Origin: Lacinutrix himadriensis
Lineage (GTDB): Bacteria > Bacteroidota > Bacteroidia > Flavobacteriales > Flavobacteriaceae
Length of the DNA: 64,000 bases
Assembly: GCF_001418105.1 (NCBI RefSeq)
Contig: NZ_LIQI01000027.1
Location: 475,349-539,348, forward strand
Direction: 5' to 3'
The translations under genes and the position numbers were made by a program. Below, piece after piece: positions 54,541 through 64,000 of this stretch. The notes beneath the pieces are model-generated. The model did not search any database. It saw only the letters and a list, made by a program, of their open reading frames with translations, and was not told the origin of the DNA. The first letter of the stretch is position 1, and each line of letters starts with the position of its first letter.

Positions 54541-56598
54541 TTATTGTTTATTTAAGTAATACTTATACGTTTCAAATTGAGTGCGAACCTTTGGTTTATT
54601 ATTGCGTTTGTATTTATTGTTTTGGTTCGCATTTAAAATTCTTGCTTTCACATTATCGCTCCAACATATATTATAAGTATCAATAAGTTCTTGTTTTATT
54701 TCTTCGTCATAAATAGGACAGCTGACTTCTACTCTATTATCAATATTTCTGGTCATCCAATCTGCAGAAGAAATATATACTTTAGGAGTATCATTATTAC
54801 AAAAAACAAACAGCCTTGTGTGCTCTAAAAATTTATCTATAATACTAATAACTTCAATATTTTCACTCATTCCTTTTTTACCAGGAATTAAGCAGCAAAG
54901 CCCTCTTATTATTAATTGAATTTTTACACCTGCTCTACTAGCTTCGTATAATTTATCTATCATTTTATAGCTAGACATACTATTCATTTTAAGCTTTATA
55001 TACGCGGGTTTTCCAGCTTTTACATTTTCAATTTCTTTATTAATTAATTTAAAAAATGCCGACCTTGTATAATGTGGGGATGTAATAATATGCTTATATC
55101 TAAACACGCGATAATTAGTGTCAAAAAAACTAAACACTTTATTAATATCTTTTAGAATTTTTTGATTGGTAGTAAATAAAGTGTAGTCGGTGTAGATTCT
55201 TGCCGTAGATTCATTAAAGTTCCCAGTACTAACAAAACCATAACGAACGATTTTATTTTTTTCCTGACGTTCTATAACACACATTTTACTGTGCACTTTT
55301 AAACCTGGAACTCCAAAGATTAGATTTACACCTTCTTTTTCCATTTGTTCTGCATAATCTATATTTGCTTGCTCATCAAATCTTGCTCTAATTTCTATAG
55401 ATACAGTAACTCTTTTTCCGTTTTTAGCTGCGTTAATTAAAGAACTTGCAACATGCGATATTTGTGCTAGTCTGTAGATGGTAATTTTAATGGTTTTTAC
55501 TGCAGGATCTAATGCTGCTTCTCGTAAAAATTTAACGATATAAGAGAAAGTATGATACGGTGCATATAGCAGATAATCTTTTTTAGCAATCTCACTAAAA
55601 ATACTTTTTTCGAGACTTAGCCCTTTTATTGGTAAAGCTTCAATCTTTTCGTAAAGTAAATCTGTTCTTCCTAAACTAGGAAAGTCCATATAATCCCTTC
55701 TATTATGGTATCTACCACCAGGAATAATACTATCTGTATTTTCAATATCCATTTTAGTCATGAAATATTGAAGTGTTTTTTTATCTATGGTTTTGTCATA
55801 AACAAAACGAACAGGATCCCCTATTTGTCTGTCTTTAACGCTATCGGAAATTTTCTCAATAAAACTCTTACTTAAATCACTTTCTAAATCTAACTCTCCA
55901 TCTCTAGTAATTTTAATCATGTGCGCAGTAATGCTTTTATAATCAAAAATATTAAAGATATCATCTAGGCAATAACGAAGTAAATCGTCTACCATAATAA
56001 TGTAGTTTTTGTCTTCTTGTTTTGGCAAAACAATAAACCGATCCATAGCTTTAGAAATTTCAATAAAAGCATATTGATTTTCGTTATTGGTAAGCACCAT
56101 ATTTACTGCTAGATATGCTGCACTATCTTTAAGATTAGGCAACTCTACAAATTCATTAAGTACAATAGTTACAAGAGCAGGACTTACTTTTTGAATAAAA
56201 TAGTTTTTAATAAACTGATGTTGTTCTTCGTTAATTTGAGTTTCATTAATAACAAAAATGTTCTCTAATTCTAACTTCTTTTGAATAACATTTAAAATTT
56301 TTAAACTTTCACTTTGTTGTTTTATAACTATTTGTGTTATAATTTCTAATAACTCACTAGCTTTTACTCCTCCAAGCTCACTTTTACCTCCTTTTCCAGC
56401 TTCAACAATACGTTTTACTGTTGCATATCTTACCTTAAAAAACTCATCCAAATTATTAGAAAAAATTCCTAAAAAACGCAAGCGTTCAATCAACGGAACA
56501 TCCTCATCTTCTGCTTCTTGTAAAACTCTAGCGTTAAACTGTAACCAGCTAACTTCTCTATTAATATAAATATTATTTAATTTTTCAGGTTTCGTCAT
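54541..56598 (-). CDS. ppk1: Polyphosphate kinase
   Basis: 685 aa. N-terminal INREVSWLQFNARVLQEA; the phosphorylated His is near 436 in KVHSKMCVIE, and a second catalytic His near 593 in EHTRLFVFCN. FGVPGLKVH and STGNFNESTARIYTD are further signatures. It makes polyphosphate from ATP. First gene of ppk-ppx; sixA lies 71 bp upstream on the same strand. Confidence 0.96.
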   Translation of the reverse strand: MTKPEKLNNIYINREVSWLQFNARVLQEAEDEDVPLIERLRFLGIFSNNLDEFFKVRYATVKRIVEAGKGGKSELGGVKASELLEIITQIVIKQQSESLKILNVIQKKLELENIFVINETQINEEQHQFIKNYFIQKVSPALVTIVLNEFVELPNLKDSAAYLAVNMVLTNNENQYAFIEISKAMDRFIVLPKQEDKNYIIMVDDLLRYCLDDIFNIFDYKSITAHMIKITRDGELDLESDLSKSFIEKISDSVKDRQIGDPVRFVYDKTIDKKTLQYFMTKMDIENTDSIIPGGRYHNRRDYMDFPSLGRTDLLYEKIEALPIKGLSLEKSIFSEIAKKDYLLYAPYHTFSYIVKFLREAALDPAVKTIKITIYRLAQISHVASSLINAAKNGKRVTVSIEIRARFDEQANIDYAEQMEKEGVNLIFGVPGLKVHSKMCVIERQEKNKIVRYGFVSTGNFNESTARIYTDYTLFTTNQKILKDINKVFSFFDTNYRVFRYKHIITSPHYTRSAFFKLINKEIENVKAGKPAYIKLKMNSMSSYKMIDKLYEASRAGVKIQLIIRGLCCLIPGKKGMSENIEVISIIDKFLEHTRLFVFCNNDTPKVYISSADWMTRNIDNRVEVSCPIYDEEIKQELIDTYNICWSDNVKARILNANQNNKYKRNNKPKVRTQFETYKYYLNKQ

Positions 56599-56669
56599 TT
56601 AGTAGTATTTTCTTAAACAAATATAAATGAATTTATACTTTTTTTAGTTCAAAAACGAATAGATTTATG

Positions 56670-57155
56670 TTATTTTAAATCCTTCGGAAAAATTTTTAAA
56701 ACCGTTTTTCCTGTAGTTAGATTTTGCCATGTATCTATATCAAAATCAATACTTACCAAACCACTCGTGGAAACATTGTCGTATACCACAGAACCATAAG
56801 TGTTTACAAAGGAAGTAATGGCGAAATTGTGTCCAAAAATCATTAAATGGTTAATGGCATTATCACAACTTTTTATGACTTGAATTAAATCGTTTCCGGC
56901 AAAATCATACAATTTGTTATTTGTCTGAAAATCAATAGATTGAAAATTTAATTTTTTTATAAATATGTCTGCTGTTGACCTAGCTCTAATTGCGTCACTG
57001 GATAGTATTAAATCAGGAGAAATAATTTTATCTTTTGCATAAGATGAAACTAAAAAGGCATCTTCTAACCCTCTCTCTTTCAATGGCCTTTCAAAATCTA
57101 TTACTGGATGTTCCCAAGATGATTTTGCATGTCTAATAATGGTAATTTTTTTCAT
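56670..57155 (-). CDS. SixA-like histidine phosphatase
   Basis: 161 aa. The RHG motif is IIRHAKSSWEHP, the second His is in IFGHNFAITSF, and SSDAIRARSTADIF holds the arginines. SixA proteins dephosphorylate phospho-histidine or small phosphoesters. Upstream of ppk, possibly co-transcribed. Confidence 0.9.
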   Translation of the reverse strand: MKKITIIRHAKSSWEHPVIDFERPLKERGLEDAFLVSSYAKDKIISPDLILSSDAIRARSTADIFIKKLNFQSIDFQTNNKLYDFAGNDLIQVIKSCDNAINHLMIFGHNFAITSFVNTYGSVVYDNVSTSGLVSIDFDIDTWQNLTTGKTVLKIFPKDLK

Positions 57156-57491
57156 TTCTGTATTCGTTAAAATATTATAAATTAACGATTAAATGTAATC
57201 GTTTTTCAGTTTGTCGAATTTTTGAGTTACTTAGCACTTTTATTTGATGAAAATAGAAAATCGCTATTAATTTGTTATATAAGCTATTAATTAATAACCC
57301 AAATTTAATAATTAAACTTAATCTAAACACATTAAGAAATTAATGTACTTCCCTCTCTAAAGATTATTCTAATGCTTTGCATTTTGGTTATTTTAATTTA
57401 ACAAAGTGACTTTTAAAATAAAATAAGAGTCAAAAACATTGTTAGTTACAATGTAACTTAAATAAATTAAAGAATTTAAGATTTTAATATT
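57156..57491. other. Gene-free promoter region of the adhesin operon
   Basis: 336 bp, extremely AT-rich, between divergent sixA and the 57492 gene. No TTG-N20-TAnnTTTG match and no ORF found. Confidence 0.4.
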
Positions 57492-57974
57492 ATGAAAAAA
57501 GTAATCTTATTACTTGTGGTATCTCTTATATCGCAAATTGGTTTTACACAAGAATTAGTTAAACTCGATTATTCCGATTTTGAGAATAGTCAATTAATGA
57601 AAAGTAGTTCTCTAGAAGACTTTAAAAATTTAGCTACTAAAGCGGAAATTGGAGTTGCTTACTTAGAACAAAATAACACGAAAATTTATAACTCTAAAAA
57701 TGGTATAAAGTTAATTCGTGTTACAAGTAGTGATATTGAAGAATTAAATACATCCTTAGATTTCTCCAGTTCTGTTGAAATGATAATTATAGATATTTTA
57801 ACACCTAATTTTAATTTAGACACCATAGACTGCTCTAAACTAAAACAGTTTGACAATTTAAAATACATCTACTTTAGATATCAAATAGAAATCAAAAATA
57901 ATAGTGAATTACAAAAAATTAATTGTTTACCGATTCATGTAAAACAATTTTACACGAAACAATTAGCTTCTTAA
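57492..57974 (+). CDS. Small exported hypothetical protein upstream of the adhesin
   Basis: 160 aa. Signal peptide (MKKVILLLVVSLISQIGFTQ). The mature region has a leucine-rich beta/alpha alternation (VEMIIIDILTPNF, then DCSKLKQFDNLKYIYFRYQ), recalling LRR-like or YbaK-like periplasmic domains but not assignable. It sits 10 bp before the giant repeat protein, so probably in one operon and possibly its accessory. Confidence 0.7.
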   Translation: MKKVILLLVVSLISQIGFTQELVKLDYSDFENSQLMKSSSLEDFKNLATKAEIGVAYLEQNNTKIYNSKNGIKLIRVTSSDIEELNTSLDFSSSVEMIIIDILTPNFNLDTIDCSKLKQFDNLKYIYFRYQIEIKNNSELQKINCLPIHVKQFYTKQLAS

Positions 57975-57984
57975 AACATAGACT

Positions 57985-60900
57985 ATGAAAACATTTACTA
58001 ATCCATTAATAAAAGCAGTAGTCCTTATTTGTCTATGCTTTTTTAGTTTAAATAATCTTTACAGTCAGGTTAGAGTTCCGTTTACGCAAAGAACTGCGGA
58101 TGATACTCCTGGTCAAACGGTTTATAGTATTAAAGGGGATTTCACTTTAATAGGTAACACCAATTTAACGCTACAAAATTACGGTACTAATACTACTAAT
58201 AGTAATAATACTATGATTGCTGTAGATGTTGATGGGGATTCTAGCACAACCAATTCTTCTTCTGCTAATTTAAATTTTAGTAACGAAAATGGAGCTATTG
58301 AAGATTGTTCTAATATTATATATGCAGGTTTATATTGGACAGGTAGAACTTCTAGTTCTGCTGTAACGTTAGCAAAACGTAGTGTTAAATTTAAACATGC
58401 AAATCAAACAACTTATGAAGATGTTGTTGCCGATGTTAATAATATATATTTCCCTGGTGATAATAATATGTATGCTGCTTACGCGGAAGTTACAGATATT
58501 GTAAAAGCAAATGGTACAGGTCAATATTTTACCGGAAACGTAGAAATATCTACAGGAAATGGTGGTAGTACTGGTTATTATGGTGGTTGGGCCTTAGTAG
58601 TGGTATACGAAAATGATTTAATGGAATGGAGAGATGTTACTGTTTTTGATGGTTACGCCTATTTAGTAGGTTCTCAAACAACAAGTAATCAATTAGATGT
58701 TAGTGGTTTTAATGCAATACAAAACGGTCCTGTAAATGTAAAACTAGGAGTAATTGCAGGTGAAGGTGATAGAGGAATTTCTGGAGATTACTTAGAAATA
58801 TGGGAAGATAAAGATAATGATGGTGTTATAGACACTAGTTTAATCCCGCTTCTGGATGAATGGACACCCTTATCGCATTCGGGAAATTCAACAGGAAACT
58901 TTTTTAATTCTTCCATTCAAACGGGAGGTAATACTAGAAATCCAAATCTAACAAACAATACTGGTTTAGATATTAGTATGTTTTATATTAATAATGCAAA
59001 TAATGATATTATTGATAATGGAGCTACTAATACTAGTTTTAGATATGGATCTATTCAAGATACGTATGTTATTTTTAATATTGCTATGGCAATTGATGCC
59101 TTTGTTCCTTCTTTAGATGGTCAAATTGCAATAAACAATATAAATGGTGATGCATCTGTAACGGAACCTTATACCATTAATCCAGGTGAAACCGTACAAT
59201 TTGATATTGACATTCATAATAATGGTAATGAAGCATTAGAAAACTTTTTAATACAAATTCCTGTTCCAGATACTGGTGTTTTTGTTCCTGGAAGTATTCA
59301 ATCGCAAGTAATTGCTCCAGCTAATACCACTACATCTCCTTATTTTGATGCGTCTTTTGGTACTAACGGAGGAATTATTTGGCAATTTGGTGATTTACCT
59401 GAAGCTATAAATTTAACAGATGTTTTAGCATCACTATCCTTTGAAGTAGAAGCGTCTAACAATTGTGAAGCTTTTAATCCTCCAAACTGTAGCCCAATAA
59501 TTTCTTTATCAAGTGCTTTAATGACAGGTACTGGTGCAGTCTCACAAAGTCCATTTTTCATAAAATTTAATAGTGGATATCAACAAGCTCCATGTATTGC
59601 TTACCCAATATCAGAACCTATAGTAATATCTGTTATTCCTTCTCTTGAAATAGATAGTGCAGCTTCAAACCTTACTGTCGAATGTGATGGTGCTGGAAAT
59701 ACAACAGCTGTAAATGATTGGTTAGCAACTGCAGGAAATGCATCTGTTGTTGGTGATTGTATTATTACTTGGACTAATGATTTTACCGGATTTTCAGCAA
59801 ATCAATGTGGTGCCGCTGGATCTTCAACTGTGATTTTTACTGCAACAGATTCTTGTGGAAATACAACAACGACTTCTGCTTTACTTACTATTGAGGATAA
59901 TACTCCTCCGGATCTTTCAAACTGTTCTGTTACAGATGAAATTTTAGAATGTAATGGTACAGACAATGAAACTATTGCAGACAATTGGAATGCAGCTAAT
60001 CTTTTAGCATTGCAAACATGTCCTGTGGATGATTGTAATACTTCTCCAACATATACTGTTGTTTCTAATTATAATTTTGATAACCTTATTTCTACTTGTG
60101 GTGCTGGTGGTACCATTGAAGTAATCTATACAGGTTCTGATGATTGTGGTAACGAAGCGTCTATTACAGCAACTCTTACCCTTAACGATTCTATTGGTCC
60201 TGACTTATCTAATTGTTCGGTTACAGATGAAATTCTAGAATGTAATGGTACGGATAACCAAACTATTGCTGATAATTGGAATGCTGCTAATATTTTGGAT
60301 CTTCAAACCTGCCCAGTAGACGATTGTAATGCGACTGCAACTTATACTGTTGTTTCTAATTATGATTTTGCAAACCTTATTTCTACTTGTGGTGCTGGTG
60401 GTACTATTGAAGTTATTTATACAGGTTCTGATGATTGTGGTAATGAGTCTTCTATTACTGCAACACTTACACTTAATGATTCTGTTGGTCCTGACTTATC
60501 TAATTGTTCGGTTACAGATGAAATTTTAGAATGTAGTGGTACAGATAACCAAACTATTGCTGACAATTGGAATGCTGCTAATATTTTAGCACTTCAAACA
60601 TGCCCTGTAGATGATTGTAATGTGACTGCAACCTATACTGTTGTTTCTAATTATGATTTTGCAAACCTTGTTTCTACTTGTGGTTCTGGTGGTACTATTG
60701 AAGTAATCTATACAGGTTCTGATGATTGTGGTAATGAAGCTTCAGTAACTGCAACACTTACACTTAATGATTCTGTTGGTCCAGATCTTACTGCTTGTAG
60801 TGTAGCAGATGAAACTATAGAATGTGATGGAACAAATAACGAAACTTTAGCAAATGCTTGGAACGCTGCGAACATATTAGCGCTTCAATCTTGTGGTACA

Positions 60901-62079
60901 GATGCTTGTGATACAGATGCTGTATTTGATGTAACTTCAGATTATGCTTTTACGAACCTTGCTGCTACTTGTGGTGCTGGTGGTACTATCCTTGTTACTT
61001 ATATCGTATCTGACGATTGTGATAACGAAACTATTCTAACTGCAACGCTTACGCTTAACGATTCTATCGGTCCTGACCTTACGGCTTGTACGGTTGTTGA
61101 TGAAACGATCGAGTGTGATGGAACAAATAACGAAACCATCGCTAACGACTGGAATGCTGCTAACATACTTGCGCTTCAATCTTGTGGTACAGATGCTTGT
61201 GATACAGATGCTGTTTTTGATGTAACTTCAGATTATACATTTACTAACCTTGCTTCCACTTGTGGCGCTGGTGGTACAATCTTAGTTACTTATATCGTAT
61301 CCGATGATTGTGATAACGAAACGATTCTTACTGCAACACTTACACTTAATGATTCTATTGGTCCGGATTTAACGTCTTGTACTGTGGTAGATGAAACTAT
61401 CGAGTGTGATGGAACAAATAATGAAACCATCGCTAACGATTGGAATGCCGCTAACATATTAGCACTGCAATCTTGTGGTACTGATTCTTGTGATACAGAT
61501 GCTGTATTTGATGTAACTTCAAACTATGCATTTACTAACCTGGTTTCCACTTGTGGACTTGGTGGTACTATTACTGTAATCTATACCGTGGAAGATGATT
61601 GTGATAATGCAACAACACTTACTGCTATTCTTACACTTAACGATTCTATCGGTCCAGACTTAACCGTTTGTGCAGATGTAACTGACACCTCTGTAGATTG
61701 TACAGCAGATCAAAATGAAACCATTGCAGATGCTTGGCATGCTGCTAACCTATTAGCTTTGGAATCTTGTGGTACAGATAGCTGTGATGCAGATGGTCTT
61801 TATACCGTAACTTCAGATTACGACTTCAACAACTTAAACGTGGTTTGTGGTCCTTGTGGTTCGCTTCCTGTTACCTATACCGTTGCTGATGATTGTGGAA
61901 ACACTTCAGAGATTACAGTAACACTAAACTTCGGGGATGCTACTGGTCCAGATCTTATATCTTGTAATGTAGTAGATGAAACTATCGAATGTGATGGAGC
62001 AAATAACGAAACTCTTGCAGATACTTGGAATGCAGATAACATTGCAGAACTTCAAGCTTGTGCAATGATATTAATGTAA
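57985..62079 (+). CDS. Giant secreted repeat adhesin (T9SS/gliding-associated type), first frame
   Basis: 1364 aa to the first frameshift. Signal peptide 1-28 (ending NNLYSQ). Residues ~90-300 form an N-terminal beta domain (IIYAGLYWTGRTSS, YYGGWALVVVYEN), ~370-520 a DUF11-like domain (INPGETVQFDIDIHNNGNEAL), and from ~643 a tandem array of 97-residue units: GPDLTxCxVVDETIECDG, NNETIANDWNAANILALQSC, STCGAGGTILVTY, SDDCDNETILTATLTLND. Cysteine and Asp rich, so disulfide- and calcium-stabilised is plausible. The stop at 62077 results from one missing G. Confidence 0.82.
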   Translation: MKTFTNPLIKAVVLICLCFFSLNNLYSQVRVPFTQRTADDTPGQTVYSIKGDFTLIGNTNLTLQNYGTNTTNSNNTMIAVDVDGDSSTTNSSSANLNFSNENGAIEDCSNIIYAGLYWTGRTSSSAVTLAKRSVKFKHANQTTYEDVVADVNNIYFPGDNNMYAAYAEVTDIVKANGTGQYFTGNVEISTGNGGSTGYYGGWALVVVYENDLMEWRDVTVFDGYAYLVGSQTTSNQLDVSGFNAIQNGPVNVKLGVIAGEGDRGISGDYLEIWEDKDNDGVIDTSLIPLLDEWTPLSHSGNSTGNFFNSSIQTGGNTRNPNLTNNTGLDISMFYINNANNDIIDNGATNTSFRYGSIQDTYVIFNIAMAIDAFVPSLDGQIAINNINGDASVTEPYTINPGETVQFDIDIHNNGNEALENFLIQIPVPDTGVFVPGSIQSQVIAPANTTTSPYFDASFGTNGGIIWQFGDLPEAINLTDVLASLSFEVEASNNCEAFNPPNCSPIISLSSALMTGTGAVSQSPFFIKFNSGYQQAPCIAYPISEPIVISVIPSLEIDSAASNLTVECDGAGNTTAVNDWLATAGNASVVGDCIITWTNDFTGFSANQCGAAGSSTVIFTATDSCGNTTTTSALLTIEDNTPPDLSNCSVTDEILECNGTDNETIADNWNAANLLALQTCPVDDCNTSPTYTVVSNYNFDNLISTCGAGGTIEVIYTGSDDCGNEASITATLTLNDSIGPDLSNCSVTDEILECNGTDNQTIADNWNAANILDLQTCPVDDCNATATYTVVSNYDFANLISTCGAGGTIEVIYTGSDDCGNESSITATLTLNDSVGPDLSNCSVTDEILECSGTDNQTIADNWNAANILALQTCPVDDCNVTATYTVVSNYDFANLVSTCGSGGTIEVIYTGSDDCGNEASVTATLTLNDSVGPDLTACSVADETIECDGTNNETLANAWNAANILALQSCGTDACDTDAVFDVTSDYAFTNLAATCGAGGTILVTYIVSDDCDNETILTATLTLNDSIGPDLTACTVVDETIECDGTNNETIANDWNAANILALQSCGTDACDTDAVFDVTSDYTFTNLASTCGAGGTILVTYIVSDDCDNETILTATLTLNDSIGPDLTSCTVVDETIECDGTNNETIANDWNAANILALQSCGTDSCDTDAVFDVTSNYAFTNLVSTCGLGGTITVIYTVEDDCDNATTLTAILTLNDSIGPDLTVCADVTDTSVDCTADQNETIADAWHAANLLALESCGTDSCDADGLYTVTSDYDFNNLNVVCGPCGSLPVTYTVADDCGNTSEITVTLNFGDATGPDLISCNVVDETIECDGANNETLADTWNADNIAELQACAMILM

Positions 62080-64000
62080 CAATTACTTCGGACTATGTGT
62101 TCACTAACCTTGCTTCCACTTGTGGTGCTGGTGGAACTATTCAAGTAACATATACGGCTACGATGATTGTTTAAATACTTCTTCAGTAACTGCAACGCTT
62201 ACTCTTAACGATTCTATCGGACCTGACTTAACAGCTTGTACTGTGGTAGATGAAACTATCGAGTGTGACGGAACAAATAACGAAACTATTGCTAACGACT
62301 GGAATGCTGCTAACATACTTGCATTACAATCTTGTGGTACAGATAGCTGTGATACAGATGCTGTTTTTGATGTAACTTCAGATTATGCTTTTACTAACCT
62401 TGCTTCCACTTGTGGAGCTGGTGGTACTATCTTAGTTACGTATATCGTATCGGATGATTGTGATAACGAAACCATCCTTACTGCAACACTTACACTTAAC
62501 GATTCTATTGGTCCTGACTTAACGTCTTGTTCAGTTGTTGATGAAACTATCGAGTGTGATGGAACAAATAATGAAACCATCGCTAACGATTGGAATGCGG
62601 CCAACATACTTGCACTGCAATCTTGTGGTACTGATTCTTGTGATACAGATGCTGTATTTGATGTAACTTCAAACTATGCATTTACTAACCTGGTTTCCAC
62701 TTGTGGACTTGGTGGTACAATTACTGTAATCTATACCGTGGAAGATGATTGTGATAATGCAACAACACTTACTGCTATTCTTACACTTAACGATTCTATC
62801 GGTCCAGACTTAACCGTTTGTGCAGATGTAACTGACACCTCTGTAGATTGTACAGCAGATCAAAATGAAACAATCGCTGATGCTTGGCATGCAGCTAACC
62901 TATTAGCTCTGGAATCTTGTGGTACAGATAGTTGTGATGCAGATGGTCTTTATACCGTAACTTCAGATTACGACTTCAACAACTTAAATGTGGTTTGTGG
63001 TCCTTGTGGTTCACTTCCTGTTACCTATACCGTTGCTGATGATTGTGGAAACACTTCAGAAATTACAGTAACACTAAACTTCGGTGATGCTACTGGTCCA
63101 GATCTTACTGCTTGTAATGTAGTAGATGAAACGATTGAATGTGATGGAGATAATAACGAAACTTTAGCAGATACTTGGAATGCAGATAACATTGCAGAAC
63201 TTCAAGCTTGTGCAGATGATATTAATGTAACAATTACTTCGGACTATGTGTTCACTAACCTTGCTTCCACTTGTGGTGCTGGTGGAACTATTCAAGTAAC
63301 ATATACGGCTACCGATGATTGTTTAAATACTTCTTCAGTAACTGCAACGCTTACTCTTAACGATTCTATCGGACCTGACCTTACAGCTTGTACTGTAGAG
63401 GATGAAACGATTGAATGTGACGGAACAAATAACGAAACCATCGCTAACGACTGGAATGCTGCTAACATACTTGCACTTCAATCTTGTGGTACTGATTCTT
63501 GTGATACAGATGCTGTTTTTGATGTAACTTCAGATTATACATTTACTAACCTTGCTTCCACTTGTGGCGCTGGTGGTACAATCTTAGTTACTTATACAGT
63601 TGCGGATGATTGTGATAACGAAACGATTCTTACTGCAACACTTACTCTTAATGATTCTATTGGTCCTGACTTAACGTCTTGTACTGTGGTAGATGAAACT
63701 ATCGAGTGTGATGGAACAAATAATGAAACCATCGCTAACGATTGGAATGCTGCTAACATACTTGCACTTCAATCTTGTGGTACAGATAGCTGTGATACAG
63801 ATGCTGTTTTTGATGTAACTTCAAACTATGCATTTACTAACCTGGTTTCCACTTGTGGACTTGGTGGTACTATTACTGTAATCTATACCGTGGAAGATGA
63901 TTGTGATAATGCAACAACACTTACTGCTATTCTTACACTTAACGATTCTATTGGTCCAGACTTAAGCGTTTGTGCAGATGTAACAGACACCTCTGTAGAT
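59911..64000 (+). repeat. Tandem repeat array, 291-bp units inside 1152-bp super-repeats
   Basis: Units begin at 59911, 60202, 60493, 60784, 61075, 61366 and 61657 (291 bp each). Then come 61951, 62225, 62516, 62807, 63101, 63377, 63668 and 63959 (274-294 bp). From 61075 on, four unit types recur in fixed order with a period of 1150-1152 bp, showing amplification of a four-unit block. Confidence 0.88.
62162..64000 (+). CDS. Continuation of the giant repeat adhesin after two frameshifts, cut by window end
   Basis: From 62162 the reading frame is open to the last base and codes for the same repeats. Comparison with the sister unit at 63101-63376 (276 bp) shows that the unit at 61951-62224 (274 bp) lacks one G (GCAATGAT against GCAGATGAT) and one C (GCTACGAT against GCTACCGAT). 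These two losses throw the frame off for about 90 bp. The C-terminus, where a T9SS sorting domain would be expected, lies beyond the window. Confidence 0.75.

Overview
This window comes from an AT-rich chromosome of the phylum Bacteroidota, most likely a marine member of the Flavobacteriaceae. The evidence is the set of Bacteroidota-typical families (DUF3822, DUF4126, PorT-like outer-membrane barrels, a DUF4369/TlpA lipoprotein, a CarboxypepD_reg-like protein, a gliding/T9SS-style giant repeat adhesin, a DnaX without the zinc module) and promoters of the TTG / TAnnTTTG type. No rRNA, tRNA, CRISPR array, prophage or IS transposase was seen.

Layout. 1-11 kb: end of a thiolase gene, an NlpC/P60 hydrolase, a TPR protein with gyrA, clpC, hutH and a thioredoxin-like lipoprotein. 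11-17.6 kb: nnr, then the threonine pathway thrA-thrB-thrC. 17.6-29.9 kb: housekeeping genes (DUF1853, a K+/H+ antiporter, an M19 dipeptidase, a frameshifted gcvT, glsA, a pterin dehydratase, yebC), broken at 23.3-23.9 kb by a small cassette ending in a long palindromic site. 30.0-35.9 kb: an unusual, tightly overlapping minus-strand operon encoding a 1017-aa protein with 29-residue helical repeats and a C-terminal HExxH motif, a C25 (gingipain/caspase-fold)-like protein, an acyl carrier protein, a ketosynthase and a short ketosynthase-like protein. Near-identical ~45-50 bp sequences in the same orientation flank it. 36.3-40.1 kb: a probable 8-amino-Kdo/lipopolysaccharide operon (kdnB-like oxidase, split kdsB, HAD phosphatase, CAT-like acyltransferase, PlsC-like acyltransferase). 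40.3-45.6 kb: DUF4126, a RecD-like helicase, DUF3822-rsmD and the RNase P RNA. 45.8-49.1 kb: an accessory zone with a membrane protein/XRE pair, a methyltransferase-like remnant and two gene cassettes bounded by integron attC-like sites. 49.4-57.2 kb: dnaX, miaE, two paralogous barrels, ppx-ppk and sixA. 57.5-64 kb: a giant secreted repeat protein that continues past the window.

Two discoveries stand out. First, the 30-36 kb operon joins a type II ketosynthase/ACP pair, a clan-CD-type cysteine protease and a DUF4157-like HExxH repeat protein; I know of no described system with this composition. Second, three gene cassettes (23.3, 47-48.3 and 48.5-49 kb) each begin and end with their own private 8-10 bp complementary core, and each is followed by an attC-like palindrome of about 110-140 bp. 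This is the signature expected of integron cassettes, yet no integrase is present in the window.

Caution: gcvT, kdsB, the ketosynthase and (twice) the giant adhesin are each interrupted by what reads as the loss of one base. Five single-base losses in genes that otherwise look intact suggest residual assembly indels, so pseudogene claims should be held loosely until reads are checked.
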